A stretch of 64,000 nucleotides of DNA from Sphingopyxis witflariensis (GTDB taxonomy: Bacteria; Pseudomonadota; Alphaproteobacteria; Sphingomonadales; Sphingomonadaceae), in NCBI RefSeq assembly GCF_002205635.1, contig NZ_NISJ01000004.1, forward strand, positions 62,001 to 126,000. Reading direction: 5' to 3'. Shown here in pieces: positions 8,167 through 17,408 of this stretch. A program made the translations under genes and the position numbers. The notes under the pieces were generated by a model that saw only the letters and a list, made by a program, of their open reading frames with translations, was not told the DNA's origin and searched no databases. Within the stretch, counting starts at the first letter, position 1. Each line of letters starts with the position of its first letter.

Positions 8167-10353
8167 ATGTCCGAACAGAGGATGAATCCGTCTGCATGGT
8201 TGCTGGCAGGAGTCGCGATGCTCGCGATGCCGGGTGTTGCTATGGCGCAGGAGGCGGCCGCCGACAGCAGCGGCGATATTATCGTCACCGCGCAGCGTCA
8301 GGAACAGAAATTGCAGGACGTGCCCGTATCGGTCACCGCCTTCAGTTCGGACCAACTCCGCGCGAGCAATATCGAGACGGTCGCCGACATTGCGACCCGC
8401 ACCCCGGGGCTCAGCGTCAGCGCGGTCGATCCGATCAACACCAATTTCGCGATGCGTGGTATCGGCAGTCCTCCCGGCATCAGCCAGAATGCCGGCGGTG
8501 ACCCATCGGTCGTCGTCTTCGTCGACGGCGTCTATGCCGGGCGCGGCGGCACCCCCGACCTCGACGCACTCGACCTCGAACGGGTCGAAGTGCTGCGCGG
8601 GCCGCAGGGCACCTTGTTCGGCAAAAATGCGATCGGCGGGCTCGTCCAGTTCATCAGCCGCAAGCCGTCGGCCGACAACAGCTTCTATTTCGAGGGCACA
8701 TACGGCAATTATGACAAGGTCGGTGTCGTCGCGCGCGGCAATATGGCGCTGACTGACAAGGTTTTTCTGTCGGCGGGTATCTCGCACAAGCAGCGCAGCG
8801 GCTATGAGTTTAACGAGACGACCGGCCATGACGTCAACGATCAGAATCTGACGACGGGGCGGCTTGCGCTGCGCTTCCAGCCCACCGATACGCTCGACAT
8901 CATCCTGCGCGCCGATATTTCGCATCAGGACCAGCGCGGCAATCCGCGCCATAATAATTGCGACACCAGCTTCAACGGCGGCGTTCACTGCGTCGGGATC
9001 AACCCCGATCCGCGCGTCGTCAACGCCTACACCGACGGGTTCATCAAGCGGACGATCAAGGCCTATTCGGCCGAAGTGAACCTCGACCTCCCGTTCGGTA
9101 CGCTCACCTCGCTGACCGCGCTCCGCGAGGTCGATTTCGAATTCGAAACCCCCTTCTTCAGCAACCCGGTCAACCCGCCGACGCAGATCGAATCGACTGA
9201 TTTCGGCGAAGAAGACAATCGCCAGTTCAGTCAGGAACTGCGCTTGGCCTTTGAAGCGTTCGACGGTCGCCTCAATGGCCAGACCGGCGTCTATTATCTC
9301 AAGGAAAACAACGACCGCGTGCAGGGGCAGATTCAGCAATTCCCGACCCCCGCAGGGTCGGGGATCGGCCTCTATCCGCAATCGGTCAACGCGCGCAGCG
9401 TGGCAGTGTTCGGCCAGCTCGATTATGAGATTGTGCCGTCGCTGACCGCAACGGTCGGCGCGCGCATGACGTGGGAGCGCAAGAGCGGGCGCTTCGCAGG
9501 CTTCAAGATCGACGATGGTCCGGGCCTCCCGCCGCCGCTGGGATCGGCCGCGGGCTATGATGTGACCGGCGCCAAAAGCTGGAAGGCCTTCACCCCGCGC
9601 GCCGCGCTGAACTGGAAGGCGAGCGACGATATCCTCGTCTATGCCTCGGTTGCGCGCGGTTACAAGAGCGGCGGCTTTCAGGGCTTGTCGGGAACCGCGG
9701 CGGGGGCCTCGACCCCCTATGACCCCGAATTCGCCTGGGGCTATGAGGTCGGCGCCAAGACCGACTGGTTCGACCGCAAATTGCGGCTGAACGTCGCGGC
9801 GTTCCAGACCGACTATTCGGACCTTCAGATTTCGCAGCTCGTCCCGCTGTGCTGCGTCGTCGTCAGCAACGCGGCCAAGGCGCGGATTCGCGGCGCCGAG
9901 GTCGAGTTTGTCGTGCGGCCAACCCAGGGACTGCAGATCGACGGCAGCTATGCGTATCTCGATGCGAAGTTCACCGAATATTCGATCCCGGGGCAGGCCT
10001 ATACCGGCAACCGCCTGCCGCGTTCGCCGAAGAACAAGTTCAACATCGGCGGCCAATATGAAGCGCCGATCGGTGACCTGACCGCGAAGCTCCGCGTCGA
10101 TTACAGCTGGGTCGACGACGCCTATTTCGAGGCGTCGAACATCCCGCAGCAATTGTGGCCGAGCCACGACAATGTCGACGCGCGGCTGTCGATCGCGGGT
10201 CCCGGTGAGGAATGGGAATTGTCGCTGTGGGGCAAGAATCTGACCAACGAGCTGGTGCCGACCTACGTCACCTATTTCGGCCCGTTCCGTCAGATTCTGA
10301 CCCCCTACGCCCCGCCGCGGACCTACGGCGCGACACTGGCGTTCAAAATCTGA
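8167..10353 (+). CDS. TonB-dependent outer-membrane receptor
   Basis: A complete 728-residue TonB-dependent receptor. The signal peptide ends near VAMAQEAAA. It is followed by a TonB-box-like DIIVTAQRQEQKLQDVPVSV and a plug domain with FVDGVYAGRGG and EVLRGPQGTLFGKNAIGG near residues 140-160. The remainder is barrel, including the RGYKSGGF motif common in sphingomonad receptors of this type. It belongs to the same broad subfamily as the receptor at 1-1974, so the island encodes two receptors. ATG 8167 follows GGGAGAGAGC. The DUF3237 gene at 10418 lies downstream on the same strand. No FecR/sigma pair accompanies it, so control is probably through the palindrome at 8085. Confidence 0.95.
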   Translation: MSEQRMNPSAWLLAGVAMLAMPGVAMAQEAAADSSGDIIVTAQRQEQKLQDVPVSVTAFSSDQLRASNIETVADIATRTPGLSVSAVDPINTNFAMRGIGSPPGISQNAGGDPSVVVFVDGVYAGRGGTPDLDALDLERVEVLRGPQGTLFGKNAIGGLVQFISRKPSADNSFYFEGTYGNYDKVGVVARGNMALTDKVFLSAGISHKQRSGYEFNETTGHDVNDQNLTTGRLALRFQPTDTLDIILRADISHQDQRGNPRHNNCDTSFNGGVHCVGINPDPRVVNAYTDGFIKRTIKAYSAEVNLDLPFGTLTSLTALREVDFEFETPFFSNPVNPPTQIESTDFGEEDNRQFSQELRLAFEAFDGRLNGQTGVYYLKENNDRVQGQIQQFPTPAGSGIGLYPQSVNARSVAVFGQLDYEIVPSLTATVGARMTWERKSGRFAGFKIDDGPGLPPPLGSAAGYDVTGAKSWKAFTPRAALNWKASDDILVYASVARGYKSGGFQGLSGTAAGASTPYDPEFAWGYEVGAKTDWFDRKLRLNVAAFQTDYSDLQISQLVPLCCVVVSNAAKARIRGAEVEFVVRPTQGLQIDGSYAYLDAKFTEYSIPGQAYTGNRLPRSPKNKFNIGGQYEAPIGDLTAKLRVDYSWVDDAYFEASNIPQQLWPSHDNVDARLSIAGPGEEWELSLWGKNLTNELVPTYVTYFGPFRQILTPYAPPRTYGATLAFKI

Positions 10354-10417
10354 CCGGGTGCGCGGCGAGGCGTCCCTGCCCCGCCGCGCTTCCCGTTTGA
10401 CCGACAGGAGGAAAACC

Positions 10418-10888
10418 ATGATCGAGCCCAGTTTCCGTTATCTTTGTTCTTACCGCGCCAGCTTTACCGAGCCGCAGCAGATGGTGGGCAAGGCGCATTT
10501 CGGCCGCCGCATGATCGCCGCGCTGACGGGCGGCGAGCTCGAGGGCGAGCGGCTGCGCGGCCGGGTGATGCCCAGCGGCGGCGACTGGGCGACGATCGAC
10601 GACAATGACACGCTGCGCCTCGACGCGCGGATCACCTTCGAAACCCACGACGGCGCGCTTATCTATGTCTCCTATCGCGGCGTGCTGCGCCCGCTGTCGG
10701 TCGCGCACAAGCATGCCCGCGCCGGCGGGCCGCAGAGCGACGCTGACAAGGCCGAGATCTATTTCCGCACGACGCCGATGTTCGAGACCGGCGACGAACG
10801 CTATGCGTGGCTCAACGACATCGTCGCGGTCGGGCTGGGCGCCAGCGTCGGCGGCGCGGTGCGTTACGACGTGTTCGAGCTGCTCTAG
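10418..10888 (+). CDS. DUF3237 family protein (second)
   Basis: A 156-residue DUF3237 protein, a diverged paralogue of the one at 2087. Shared features are YLCSYRASF, the GGELEGERLRGRVMPSGGDW segment, DARITFETHDGALIYVSY, and FETGDERYAWLNDIVAVGLG. Start ATG 10418 is chosen because ACAGGAGGAAAACC lies immediately upstream. It is 64 bases after the receptor stop and probably co-transcribed. No signal peptide. Function unknown; the pairing of two family members with the same pathway genes suggests binding or processing of a pathway intermediate. Confidence 0.85.
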   Translation: MIEPSFRYLCSYRASFTEPQQMVGKAHFGRRMIAALTGGELEGERLRGRVMPSGGDWATIDDNDTLRLDARITFETHDGALIYVSYRGVLRPLSVAHKHARAGGPQSDADKAEIYFRTTPMFETGDERYAWLNDIVAVGLGASVGGAVRYDVFELL

Positions 10889-10901
10889 GATCTGCGACGC
10901 C

Positions 10902-12047
10902 TCAGACGCCGCATATCAGTTCGCTCTGCCTGCGTGCCCGCGAAGCGGTATCGGTCGTCTGCAGCGAGGAAGTCGGGGCGATATCGTCGGGAACGGTAAA
11001 ATTGCCGTCCTTGTCGATGTCGAAGCCGAGTTTGCGGAACACCGTCTGGGCCTTGCCCGCCGGATCGGCGAAGGCGACCCCGCGCCACTCATAGCCGACG
11101 ATGATATTGGTGACGCGCAGACCCTGAAACAGCTTGTCGACCGGGAAGATATATTCTTCGGCGTCATCGTCGATCCCCTTGGCGAGGCGCGCGTTCGCGG
11201 CCTTCTCGAAATAGGGGGCAAGTTCGGGGCCGAATTCGCAATCGCGAAAATCGAACTTGATCAGCGAATTGGCGACCGCGCCCTTCGCCGGCGACGGGTC
11301 GGTCGCGCAGGCGTCGGGCGTGGGCGCATAGCCGACCCCGCCGCCCGGGAGGCCGAATTCGGTAAAGCCATCGGCGGTCGCGCCGATCAGCCGGACCTTC
11401 GCGCCGGGCTGCAAGGCGGTCTTGACCGCCGCCCCGGATGCCGCAGTTTCGAGCATCGAGCAGCGCGCGGTGGTGATACGGTCGCTGCCGTCGAGCGTCG
11501 CGAGCGACGGCGGCGCGCTCTTCGACAGATTGACCAGGCTGACATATTGTCCTGTGGTGTCGACCTTCACCCACTGCTTGCCGCGCTCGTCGCCTATGAG
11601 GGTGCCGGTGATCTTCTCGCCGCGCTTCAGCGATCCGACGATTTTGCTACCTTCGATCGTCGGCCGGTCGCGTAAATTGGCGTCGGCAGCGGCAAAATAG
11701 TCGAGCTTCTCCTGTGTGGCTTCGCCCGGCTCGGCGCTCTGTTCGGTCGTCGTTTCGACCTCCCCACCGGTGCTCGACAAACCAAGCCAGATTCCCCCGC
11801 CGATCGCCACGGCGAGCAGCGCGGCGCCGCCCAGCAGGATCGCATTGTTGCGGGGCGCCGGTGCGGCGCCTTCCACTTCGATGACATCATGGACCATCGG
11901 GGTCGGCGCAACGGGTGTTGGCGGCGCGATTTCCGCCGCAGGCTGCACAGCCTCTCCGGCCGGCGCCTGCACGGCGGTTCCGCACGCCGGACAGAAGCGT
12001 ACGCCTTGCGAAAGCGCGGATCCGCACTCGGAGCAAAATTTCGACAT
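10902..12047 (-). CDS. Zinc-ribbon, single-pass membrane protein with SH3-like domain
   Basis: A 381-residue protein not tied to a known pathway. Residues 1-25 form a zinc ribbon (CSECGSALSQGVRFCPACG, two CxxC knuckles). A proline-rich linker leads to one membrane helix (AILLGGAALLAVAIGGGIWL, about residues 70-90). Then comes an SH3-type segment (NLRDRPTIEGSKIVGSLKRGEKITG, GKQWVKVDTTGQYVSLVNLS) and an uncharacterised C-terminal domain with paired cysteines (CDTD-like and FRDCEFG). This topology gives a cytoplasmic ribbon and a periplasmic SH3 part that could bind peptidoglycan or protein. It converges with the DUF3237 gene and is probably monocistronic. Conserved hypothetical. Confidence 0.8.
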   Translation of the reverse strand: MSKFCSECGSALSQGVRFCPACGTAVQAPAGEAVQPAAEIAPPTPVAPTPMVHDVIEVEGAAPAPRNNAILLGGAALLAVAIGGGIWLGLSSTGGEVETTTEQSAEPGEATQEKLDYFAAADANLRDRPTIEGSKIVGSLKRGEKITGTLIGDERGKQWVKVDTTGQYVSLVNLSKSAPPSLATLDGSDRITTARCSMLETAASGAAVKTALQPGAKVRLIGATADGFTEFGLPGGGVGYAPTPDACATDPSPAKGAVANSLIKFDFRDCEFGPELAPYFEKAANARLAKGIDDDAEEYIFPVDKLFQGLRVTNIIVGYEWRGVAFADPAGKAQTVFRKLGFDIDKDGNFTVPDDIAPTSSLQTTDTASRARRQSELICGV

Positions 12048-12248
12048 ATCTTAATCTCTATCCTTCGAATCTGATTGCCGCCCTCGCGCGCCTGATAGCG
12101 GCGGTGCGGAGCTATATATGTGACTCACCGCACTTGGCGTTTTTCGTGCAATATCAATGACAGGCTGCGTCATGCAGGGGGCCGCGCCGATACAGGATCG
12201 GTGGCTTCATGCAAGCTGTGGGGCCGGCGGCGACCCTTGGCGGCGGAC

Positions 12249-12560
12249 CTATTGCGCCGACGTGCCGCGCTGAACCTGCGCGCGTTCCAGTTCACCGCGC
12301 GTGACACGGTTCGCCTCAGCCCACTCGCTCCGCGTCATGCATCGGCGTTTTGTCTCAAGCCGACTGCCCAGCACCTGCTCCTTCCGGCAGATGATTTCAT
12401 TCGGGTCGCGAAGCTTCGGCTTTCCATCTCTCGCCGATGCGGTTGTTGCGGGCTTCGCCGGTTCGGGAGCGGCCGGTGGGTCTGCCGCACTGACGGCGAT
12501 AGATGCTGTCAGCGTGCAGCCTAGCAACGTGGCCAGCGGGATGAAGCGTCCATGGGGCAT
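12249..12560 (-). CDS. Small secreted hypothetical protein
   Basis: A 103-residue protein with a probable signal peptide (MPHGRFIPLATLLGCTLTASIAVSA). It continues with a Pro/Ala-rich linker and a C-terminal module IICRKEQVLGSRLETKRRCMTRSEWAE, with two cysteines that could pair. Short periplasmic proteins with this CxxE-(x)n-RCMT-SEW motif are common in sphingomonads and have no assigned function. The start is placed at 12560 because the signal peptide then begins at the N-terminus; longer in-frame starts at 12593 and 12614 exist. Confidence 0.7.
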   Translation of the reverse strand: MPHGRFIPLATLLGCTLTASIAVSAADPPAAPEPAKPATTASARDGKPKLRDPNEIICRKEQVLGSRLETKRRCMTRSEWAEANRVTRGELERAQVQRGTSAQ

Positions 12561-12657
12561 GAGGGGGCCCTTTCCATGCGATTGATCCGCCATATTTATG
12601 GCGTCATCGGCCATCGGCCAAGCGATTTTGCCTGCTCCGGTCGCATGGGCCTATGGT

Positions 12658-14175
12658 TCAGCGCGGTGGCGCCACGTCGAAGGCGACGGTCAGACGTTCG
12701 CCTTCGCCGAAGGGCCGTGTGCCGTGCCAGAGCCATGAGGGGAACAGGATCAATCGCCCTGGTGCGGGCTCGACCATCCGGCTTGGCGGCAGCGCCAGCC
12801 CGAGCGCGGCCTGGGGTTCGCCAAGGGTCAGCCATCCGGCATCGGGCGCGTCCCCGGTATTCTTCGGGGGCAGCGCGACATATAATGCCGAACTGATCCA
12901 GCCTTGCGGATGGACATGATTGGCATGATGGCCGCCGCCACCCAGCCGTACCGACCAGCTGCCGGAAAAACGCGGGCGCCGGTCGCGCCGCATGGCCAGC
13001 AGTGGGTGCCCGGCATCGCGGGGCGGCAATGCGGCGACATAGGTCTCGACCGCGGTCACGACCACCGCCCGCAGGGCGCCGATGACCGGATCGCTCCGGC
13101 AAAATAAGGGGCCGTCGGTCTGGGTGCCACCGCGCACCGACTGATCGCGATATTCGCCCCTGGCGACATGGAGTCCCCTGAGATGGGTTGCGAGCACGTC
13201 TAGCGGTGGCAGGCGGTCGCGCAGATTCATCTCGGCCACCAGCCGGGAACCCCCGACCAACCAGTCATAGCGGGGATCGCCGGCCAATCGCCACGCCGTC
13301 GCTGCATAGGGCCAGATCGCGGCTTCTTGTGTGCCGCCGCTGCCGATGACGTCGTCGATCAGCGACAGCGCCGACGCGAGCCGGTCTGTCCGCAAGAAAT
13401 GCCGCACCTGCCACAGATTCAGCCCGGCCTGCATGGCGGCCGGCGCGGCGGCGAACAGCGCGTCGGCGCGGTCTGCTTCGCCCCTTTCGGCAGAGGAAAT
13501 CGCCATATGGTCGGCAATTTGTGCGGGGGCCAGCCCGGCCGCCTGTGCCCGCTTTGCGACGATCGCCTGTGCTGCGTAATCCTCATGCACGAGATGCAGG
13601 TCGAGCAGCCCGCGCCAAAGCGCGAGCGCGTCGGGCTGCTGTGCCAGCGCCCGTTCGAAGGATGCCGTCGCCTGCGCCGGCTTTCCCATCAGGGCGCGCA
13701 GTTGCGCCAGCTGGTTATGTCCCTGTATCCACAGGGGCACTTGGGCGATGATCGCATCGAGGGCCGCTTCGGCTTCCTCCCCCCGCCCCGCCGCCCAGCG
13801 CGCGGCGGCGAGACCGATCAATATATCGCCATTGGGCGGTCCGAGCCTTTCGGCGGTTTCAAAGAGCGCCACGGCGTCGAGCCCCGCCTCCAATGCGACA
13901 CGCGCACGGCCATGCGCAATGCCGACGTCGGCCGGTGCCAGCCGGGTGGCTTCGCCGAAGGCGTCGAATGCGGCCTGATGGGCATCGAGCGCGCGGTGCA
14001 ACAGACCCGTCCATTGCCACAAACGGGCCATTCCATATTGTGTCGCGGCGGAGGCGACCCATGGCAGTGCGGCCTCTTCCTCGCCTTCGTCGAGGGCATG
14101 ACGGGCGAGGTCGCCGAAATCGTCCACAGTCGCCCGTCCGGCCCGGACGACGGCGAGCCGGGCAGAAAAATTCAT
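12658..14175 (-). CDS. TPR protein with C-terminal 2-oxoglutarate/Fe(II) oxygenase domain
   Basis: A 505-residue protein. Residues 1-300 are TPR-like helical repeats. The C-terminal 200 residues match the putative 2OG-Fe(II) oxygenase family (2OG-FeII_Oxy_5). Supporting segments are SWSVRLGGGGHHANHVHPQG and GWISSALYVALPP, then GWLTLGEP and PGRLILFPSWLWHGTRPF, giving candidate iron ligands His (HVH) and the distal His (LWHGT). ATG 14175 overlaps the stop of the upstream hydroxylase gene by 4 bases (ATGA), so translation is coupled. It is the last gene of the module that starts with the sulfotransferase. The probable role is hydroxylation of a peptide, protein or small-molecule partner; the substrate is unknown. 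Confidence 0.85.
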   Translation of the reverse strand: MNFSARLAVVRAGRATVDDFGDLARHALDEGEEEAALPWVASAATQYGMARLWQWTGLLHRALDAHQAAFDAFGEATRLAPADVGIAHGRARVALEAGLDAVALFETAERLGPPNGDILIGLAAARWAAGRGEEAEAALDAIIAQVPLWIQGHNQLAQLRALMGKPAQATASFERALAQQPDALALWRGLLDLHLVHEDYAAQAIVAKRAQAAGLAPAQIADHMAISSAERGEADRADALFAAAPAAMQAGLNLWQVRHFLRTDRLASALSLIDDVIGSGGTQEAAIWPYAATAWRLAGDPRYDWLVGGSRLVAEMNLRDRLPPLDVLATHLRGLHVARGEYRDQSVRGGTQTDGPLFCRSDPVIGALRAVVVTAVETYVAALPPRDAGHPLLAMRRDRRPRFSGSWSVRLGGGGHHANHVHPQGWISSALYVALPPKNTGDAPDAGWLTLGEPQAALGLALPPSRMVEPAPGRLILFPSWLWHGTRPFGEGERLTVAFDVAPPR

Positions 14176-15329
14176 CGGCTGTCGGGCAGGCTGCCCGCAT
14201 CGCTGGCAATCAGCGCCGCCACCGCCTCGCGCTCGACCGGGCTGAGGTCGGGATGCCACAGGTCGAAGATGAAGACGACGCGCAACCTGTCGCTGGGGTT
14301 CAGCGCCTCATGCTCGATCGTGTCGTCGAACACAAAGGCTTCGCCGCGGCGCCAGTCGCGGGTTTCGGCGCCGACGCGGAACCAGCAGCCGTCGGGGACA
14401 ACCAGCGGCAGGTGGCAGACCAGCCGCGCATTGTTGAAGCCGACATGTGGCGGGATCGCCGTGCCGGGCGCGAGCAGCGAGAACATGGCATTGGGCGAAG
14501 CGCCGGCGATCACCGGCTGCGCCAGCCCTTCGAGTAGCGCCATCGTCTGCGGGCAATGGCGCGCATTGGCCTCGATCCGCCGGCCGTTCCGCAGCAGATG
14601 GATCGCGGTCCAGTCGGGATTATGGTTCAGTGCGCGCCATTGGTCGAGCGGCTGGTGCGCGGCATATTGGACATAGGGCACCAGTTCGGCGCGCTCGGCG
14701 GTCATCACCGCATCAAGCTCGGCGGCGATGGTTTCGGTCGCGGCCTCGATCTGTGCGAGCCATGGAAACAGGCTTCGCGGATGAAATTCGCGCTCGCGCA
14801 GTCCGGGGAAATGAAAATGCGTCGGCTCGCTATGAAAGGGGCGGGTCCGGCGCAGGGCGTTGCTGCGGAAGCGGGCGATGCGTCCGCGTTCCTCGGCGTC
14901 GGCGCGGCTTTCGGCATCGGCTATATGCCGGGCCCATGCCGCGTCCTTCGCATCGCGCCACAGTGCATGCTTGCGCGTCCCCTCGGCGAGGACGGTGACG
15001 AGTTGCGGCGGCAGCGCCTCCGCCGGCTTTTGGGCTATGGCATGCCCCCAGGCTTCGCCGGCATTTGGATCGCCGAGCCGGTCGAGCAGGCTGGCCCGCA
15101 ACATGAGCGCGGTAAAGTCGAGCGGCGCCAGCGCCAGTGCGCGATGCACGGCATCCAATGCGAGGCGCGGCCGCCCGGCGGCGCGGTGGACCCCTGCGAG
15201 CCGCAGCAGCGCGGGAAAATCCTCGCCCAACGCGAGGGCGTCTTCAAGCAGCGCGACTGCGCGCGCCAGATCCTGTCCCGCTAGCGCGCGGTCGGCTTCG
15301 GCGACCAGCGCGGCACGGGCTTCGCTCAC
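14172..15329 (-). CDS. TPR protein with aspartyl/asparaginyl beta-hydroxylase domain
   Basis: A 385-residue protein. N-terminal TPR repeats (about residues 1-130) precede an Asp/Asn beta-hydroxylase domain. Visible catalytic features are IPPHVGFNNARLVCHLPLVV (first iron-ligand His and substrate/cofactor contacts), WRRGEAFVFDDTIEHEALN (second His) and SDRLRVVFIFDLWHPDL. In the family, two His and a 2-oxoglutarate-binding Arg are sufficient for hydroxylating Asp/Asn side chains. Translation starts at GTG 15329 within a GTGA overlap with the sulfotransferase stop, and ends in an ATGA overlap with the next gene. The three genes are therefore one translationally coupled unit. Confidence 0.87.
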   Translation of the reverse strand: MSEARAALVAEADRALAGQDLARAVALLEDALALGEDFPALLRLAGVHRAAGRPRLALDAVHRALALAPLDFTALMLRASLLDRLGDPNAGEAWGHAIAQKPAEALPPQLVTVLAEGTRKHALWRDAKDAAWARHIADAESRADAEERGRIARFRSNALRRTRPFHSEPTHFHFPGLREREFHPRSLFPWLAQIEAATETIAAELDAVMTAERAELVPYVQYAAHQPLDQWRALNHNPDWTAIHLLRNGRRIEANARHCPQTMALLEGLAQPVIAGASPNAMFSLLAPGTAIPPHVGFNNARLVCHLPLVVPDGCWFRVGAETRDWRRGEAFVFDDTIEHEALNPSDRLRVVFIFDLWHPDLSPVEREAVAALIASDAGSLPDSR

Positions 15330-17335
15330 AGGCTATATCCGAATTTTTCGACCCATGGGCGCAGGGTCGGCAGGATTGGTTCGAGATGCTGGCGATACCC
15401 CTCCCACCGGCCGGCGGCGCGCTTGTAGATCGGCTCGACGACCTGCGCATAGCTGGCGGTGGTAATCAGCCCGCGCTTTTTGGCGGTCGCCTGATGGTCG
15501 AGCACGGCGTCGCGCCATTCGAGCCCGAGGAAATCGAACAGCGGCCGCACCTCGGCCGCGACATCCTCGACCAGCCGTTCATAAACGATCGTGTGGACCT
15601 TGAGCGGGAAGAGTTCGCGCGCGCGTTCCCAATGCTGAAAGGTGAGGTCGTAAAATTCTGCCGCATCCTCGAGCCGCAGGAAATTCGACATCGCATTGTT
15701 GAGCCGGAAATTGCTCATGAAACAGCTGAGCAGCACGTCGCACGGGTGTCGCAGCGCAAGGATGAAGCGCGCATTGGGGAAGAGGCGCTGGATCAGCACC
15801 GCCTTGCTCAGGAACAGCGGTGACTTGTCGACCAACATCCGTGCCGGATCGAGTGGCGCCGGTGCTACCCTGGCGATTTCGTCGAAATAAAAGCGCCGGG
15901 CATCGGCGACCGCCGCCGCGTCGAGCCCCGGGATCGCCGCCGTGCCGCCGACGCGCTTGTCGGTCAGGTTCAGCGGTGGTTGTTCTTCGAGTACCATCGT
16001 GTCCGGATGGCCCATCAGGATCGTATCGAGCAGGGTTGTCCCGGACCGGGGAAAACCCAGCAGGAACACCGGATCGGGATTGTCGGGTGCGATGGCGATA
16101 TCGGACCAGGTTGCGGCCCATTCGGGGGTCATGAAACTTAGCTCGCCGCGTAACTGGGCGCGCAGTTCGGTGGATCGCTGCAGTGGATCGGTGGCCGAAT
16201 CCTGATGCAGCCGGTTCGTTCCACGGAATGCGGCGAATGCCTCATCGACGCGGCCCAGCCGGTCGAGGACCTGTCCGCGCAGATGCGTCGTGCGCTCGAG
16301 CTGGATGTCCGGCGGCACGAGGGCGAGGCTCTCCAGCGCGTCCTCGAACCGCTTTGCGCGCCGATATTCAAAGGCGCGCATGAAGGCGAGCGCACCTCCG
16401 TCAACACCATGCGCTTCGGCGAGCGCGATCAGCGGCGCAAATTCTTCTTCGCGATTGCTGTGTTCGAACTGGACGGTCAGGCCGACATAGGCGTCGGTGA
16501 CGGTCGGATCGATCGCGAGCACCGTGCGAAACGCCTGTTCGGCTTCGTCTATGCGGTTGACCAGCCCGCATTCGACACCGAATTTCAGCTGGAGATTGGC
16601 ATTGACCGGATCGCGGATCAGAGCGGCTTCCAATGCCTCCATCGCGGCTTCCTGCCGCCCCTCCTTCTTGTACTGGACATATAGTTCGTGCAGTGCGCGG
16701 GCGTCGTCGGGGAATTCGTCCGCCGTCGTGCGCAGCAGCGTCTCGGCCTCTTCGGTACGTCCCACCGATCGCAGCGCCACGGCCAGGTTGAGCCGGGTCG
16801 GCGGCGCCAGCGGGTTGAGCGCCATCGCCCGTTCGAGCGCGACGACGCTGCCATCGAGGTCGCCGGTCGCCGACCGTGCATTGCCCAGATTGTTCCAGCT
16901 TTCGAAATCATCGGGTTCGCCCGCCACAACATGCTCGTATGCCTCGACGGCTTCGCCGAAAAGTTCGAGCGATTGGCTGATGAAGCCGCGATAGCGCGCG
17001 ATGCGAAGGGTCGGGTCGGCGCGCGCCAGATCTGGCGTGGCGACGGTCAACGCGTCGTTCAGGTCGCCCGTGTCGAGCAACACGGCAATCAGATTGCAGG
17101 CGATTGTCGCATCGCCCGGCCGCTCGGCATGTGCGGCCTTGAGATGGCGGACGGCGCCCGTCAGGTCATTCGATCGCGCTAGCAACATACCCAGAAAGGC
17201 ATTGAGTGCGGTCCTGTCGCCGCCTGTCTCCAGCGCACCTTCGGCCAGCTGCCGCGCCCGCGCCGTATCGCCCGACTGGGCTGCGCCGACGGCCTGTCGC
17301 AGGACATCGGTAGTTCGGGGATCGAGCATCGGCAT
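15326..17335 (-). CDS. TPR-containing sulfotransferase
   Basis: A 669-residue protein with about 12 TPR-like units in residues 1-400 and a C-terminal sulfotransferase domain. The 5'-phosphosulfate-binding loop is PVFLLGFPRSGTTLLDTIL (about residues 427-445), and a 3'-phosphate-binding region is FILALRHPCDVLLSCFMSNF. The fold uses PAPS to sulfate hydroxyl or amine groups; TPR fusions resemble tyrosylprotein and heparan-type sulfotransferases. It lies 73 bases downstream of the large TonB receptor on the same strand, with a strong terminator in the gap. Its partners are the two hydroxylase-TPR genes that follow with 4-base overlaps. The target is unknown, possibly a peptide or the receptor's ligand. 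Confidence 0.9.
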   Translation of the reverse strand: MPMLDPRTTDVLRQAVGAAQSGDTARARQLAEGALETGGDRTALNAFLGMLLARSNDLTGAVRHLKAAHAERPGDATIACNLIAVLLDTGDLNDALTVATPDLARADPTLRIARYRGFISQSLELFGEAVEAYEHVVAGEPDDFESWNNLGNARSATGDLDGSVVALERAMALNPLAPPTRLNLAVALRSVGRTEEAETLLRTTADEFPDDARALHELYVQYKKEGRQEAAMEALEAALIRDPVNANLQLKFGVECGLVNRIDEAEQAFRTVLAIDPTVTDAYVGLTVQFEHSNREEEFAPLIALAEAHGVDGGALAFMRAFEYRRAKRFEDALESLALVPPDIQLERTTHLRGQVLDRLGRVDEAFAAFRGTNRLHQDSATDPLQRSTELRAQLRGELSFMTPEWAATWSDIAIAPDNPDPVFLLGFPRSGTTLLDTILMGHPDTMVLEEQPPLNLTDKRVGGTAAIPGLDAAAVADARRFYFDEIARVAPAPLDPARMLVDKSPLFLSKAVLIQRLFPNARFILALRHPCDVLLSCFMSNFRLNNAMSNFLRLEDAAEFYDLTFQHWERARELFPLKVHTIVYERLVEDVAAEVRPLFDFLGLEWRDAVLDHQATAKKRGLITTASYAQVVEPIYKRAAGRWEGYRQHLEPILPTLRPWVEKFGYSL

Positions 17336-17350
17336 GTCATCCGTCGAATC

Positions 17351-17386
17351 AAAAAAAGGGCGGCGGATCGATCGACCCGCCGCCCC
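17351..17386 (-). terminator. Rho-independent terminator between TonB receptor and sulfotransferase
   Basis: Read on the reverse strand, GGGCGGCGG-GTCGATCGAT-CCGCCGCCC is followed by seven Ts. A strong GC stem and T tract 20 bases after the receptor stop codon form a textbook intrinsic terminator. It would uncouple, or attenuate, transcription of the sulfotransferase unit relative to the receptor. Confidence 0.85.
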
Positions 17387-17408
17387 ATCATAGGATCAAA
17401 TACCGGCC

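Noticed and set aside
8095..10419. 774-codon open frame antisense to the second TonB receptor
   Set aside because: High-GC shadow frame. The + strand has the plug motif, signal peptide and a good ribosome binding site.
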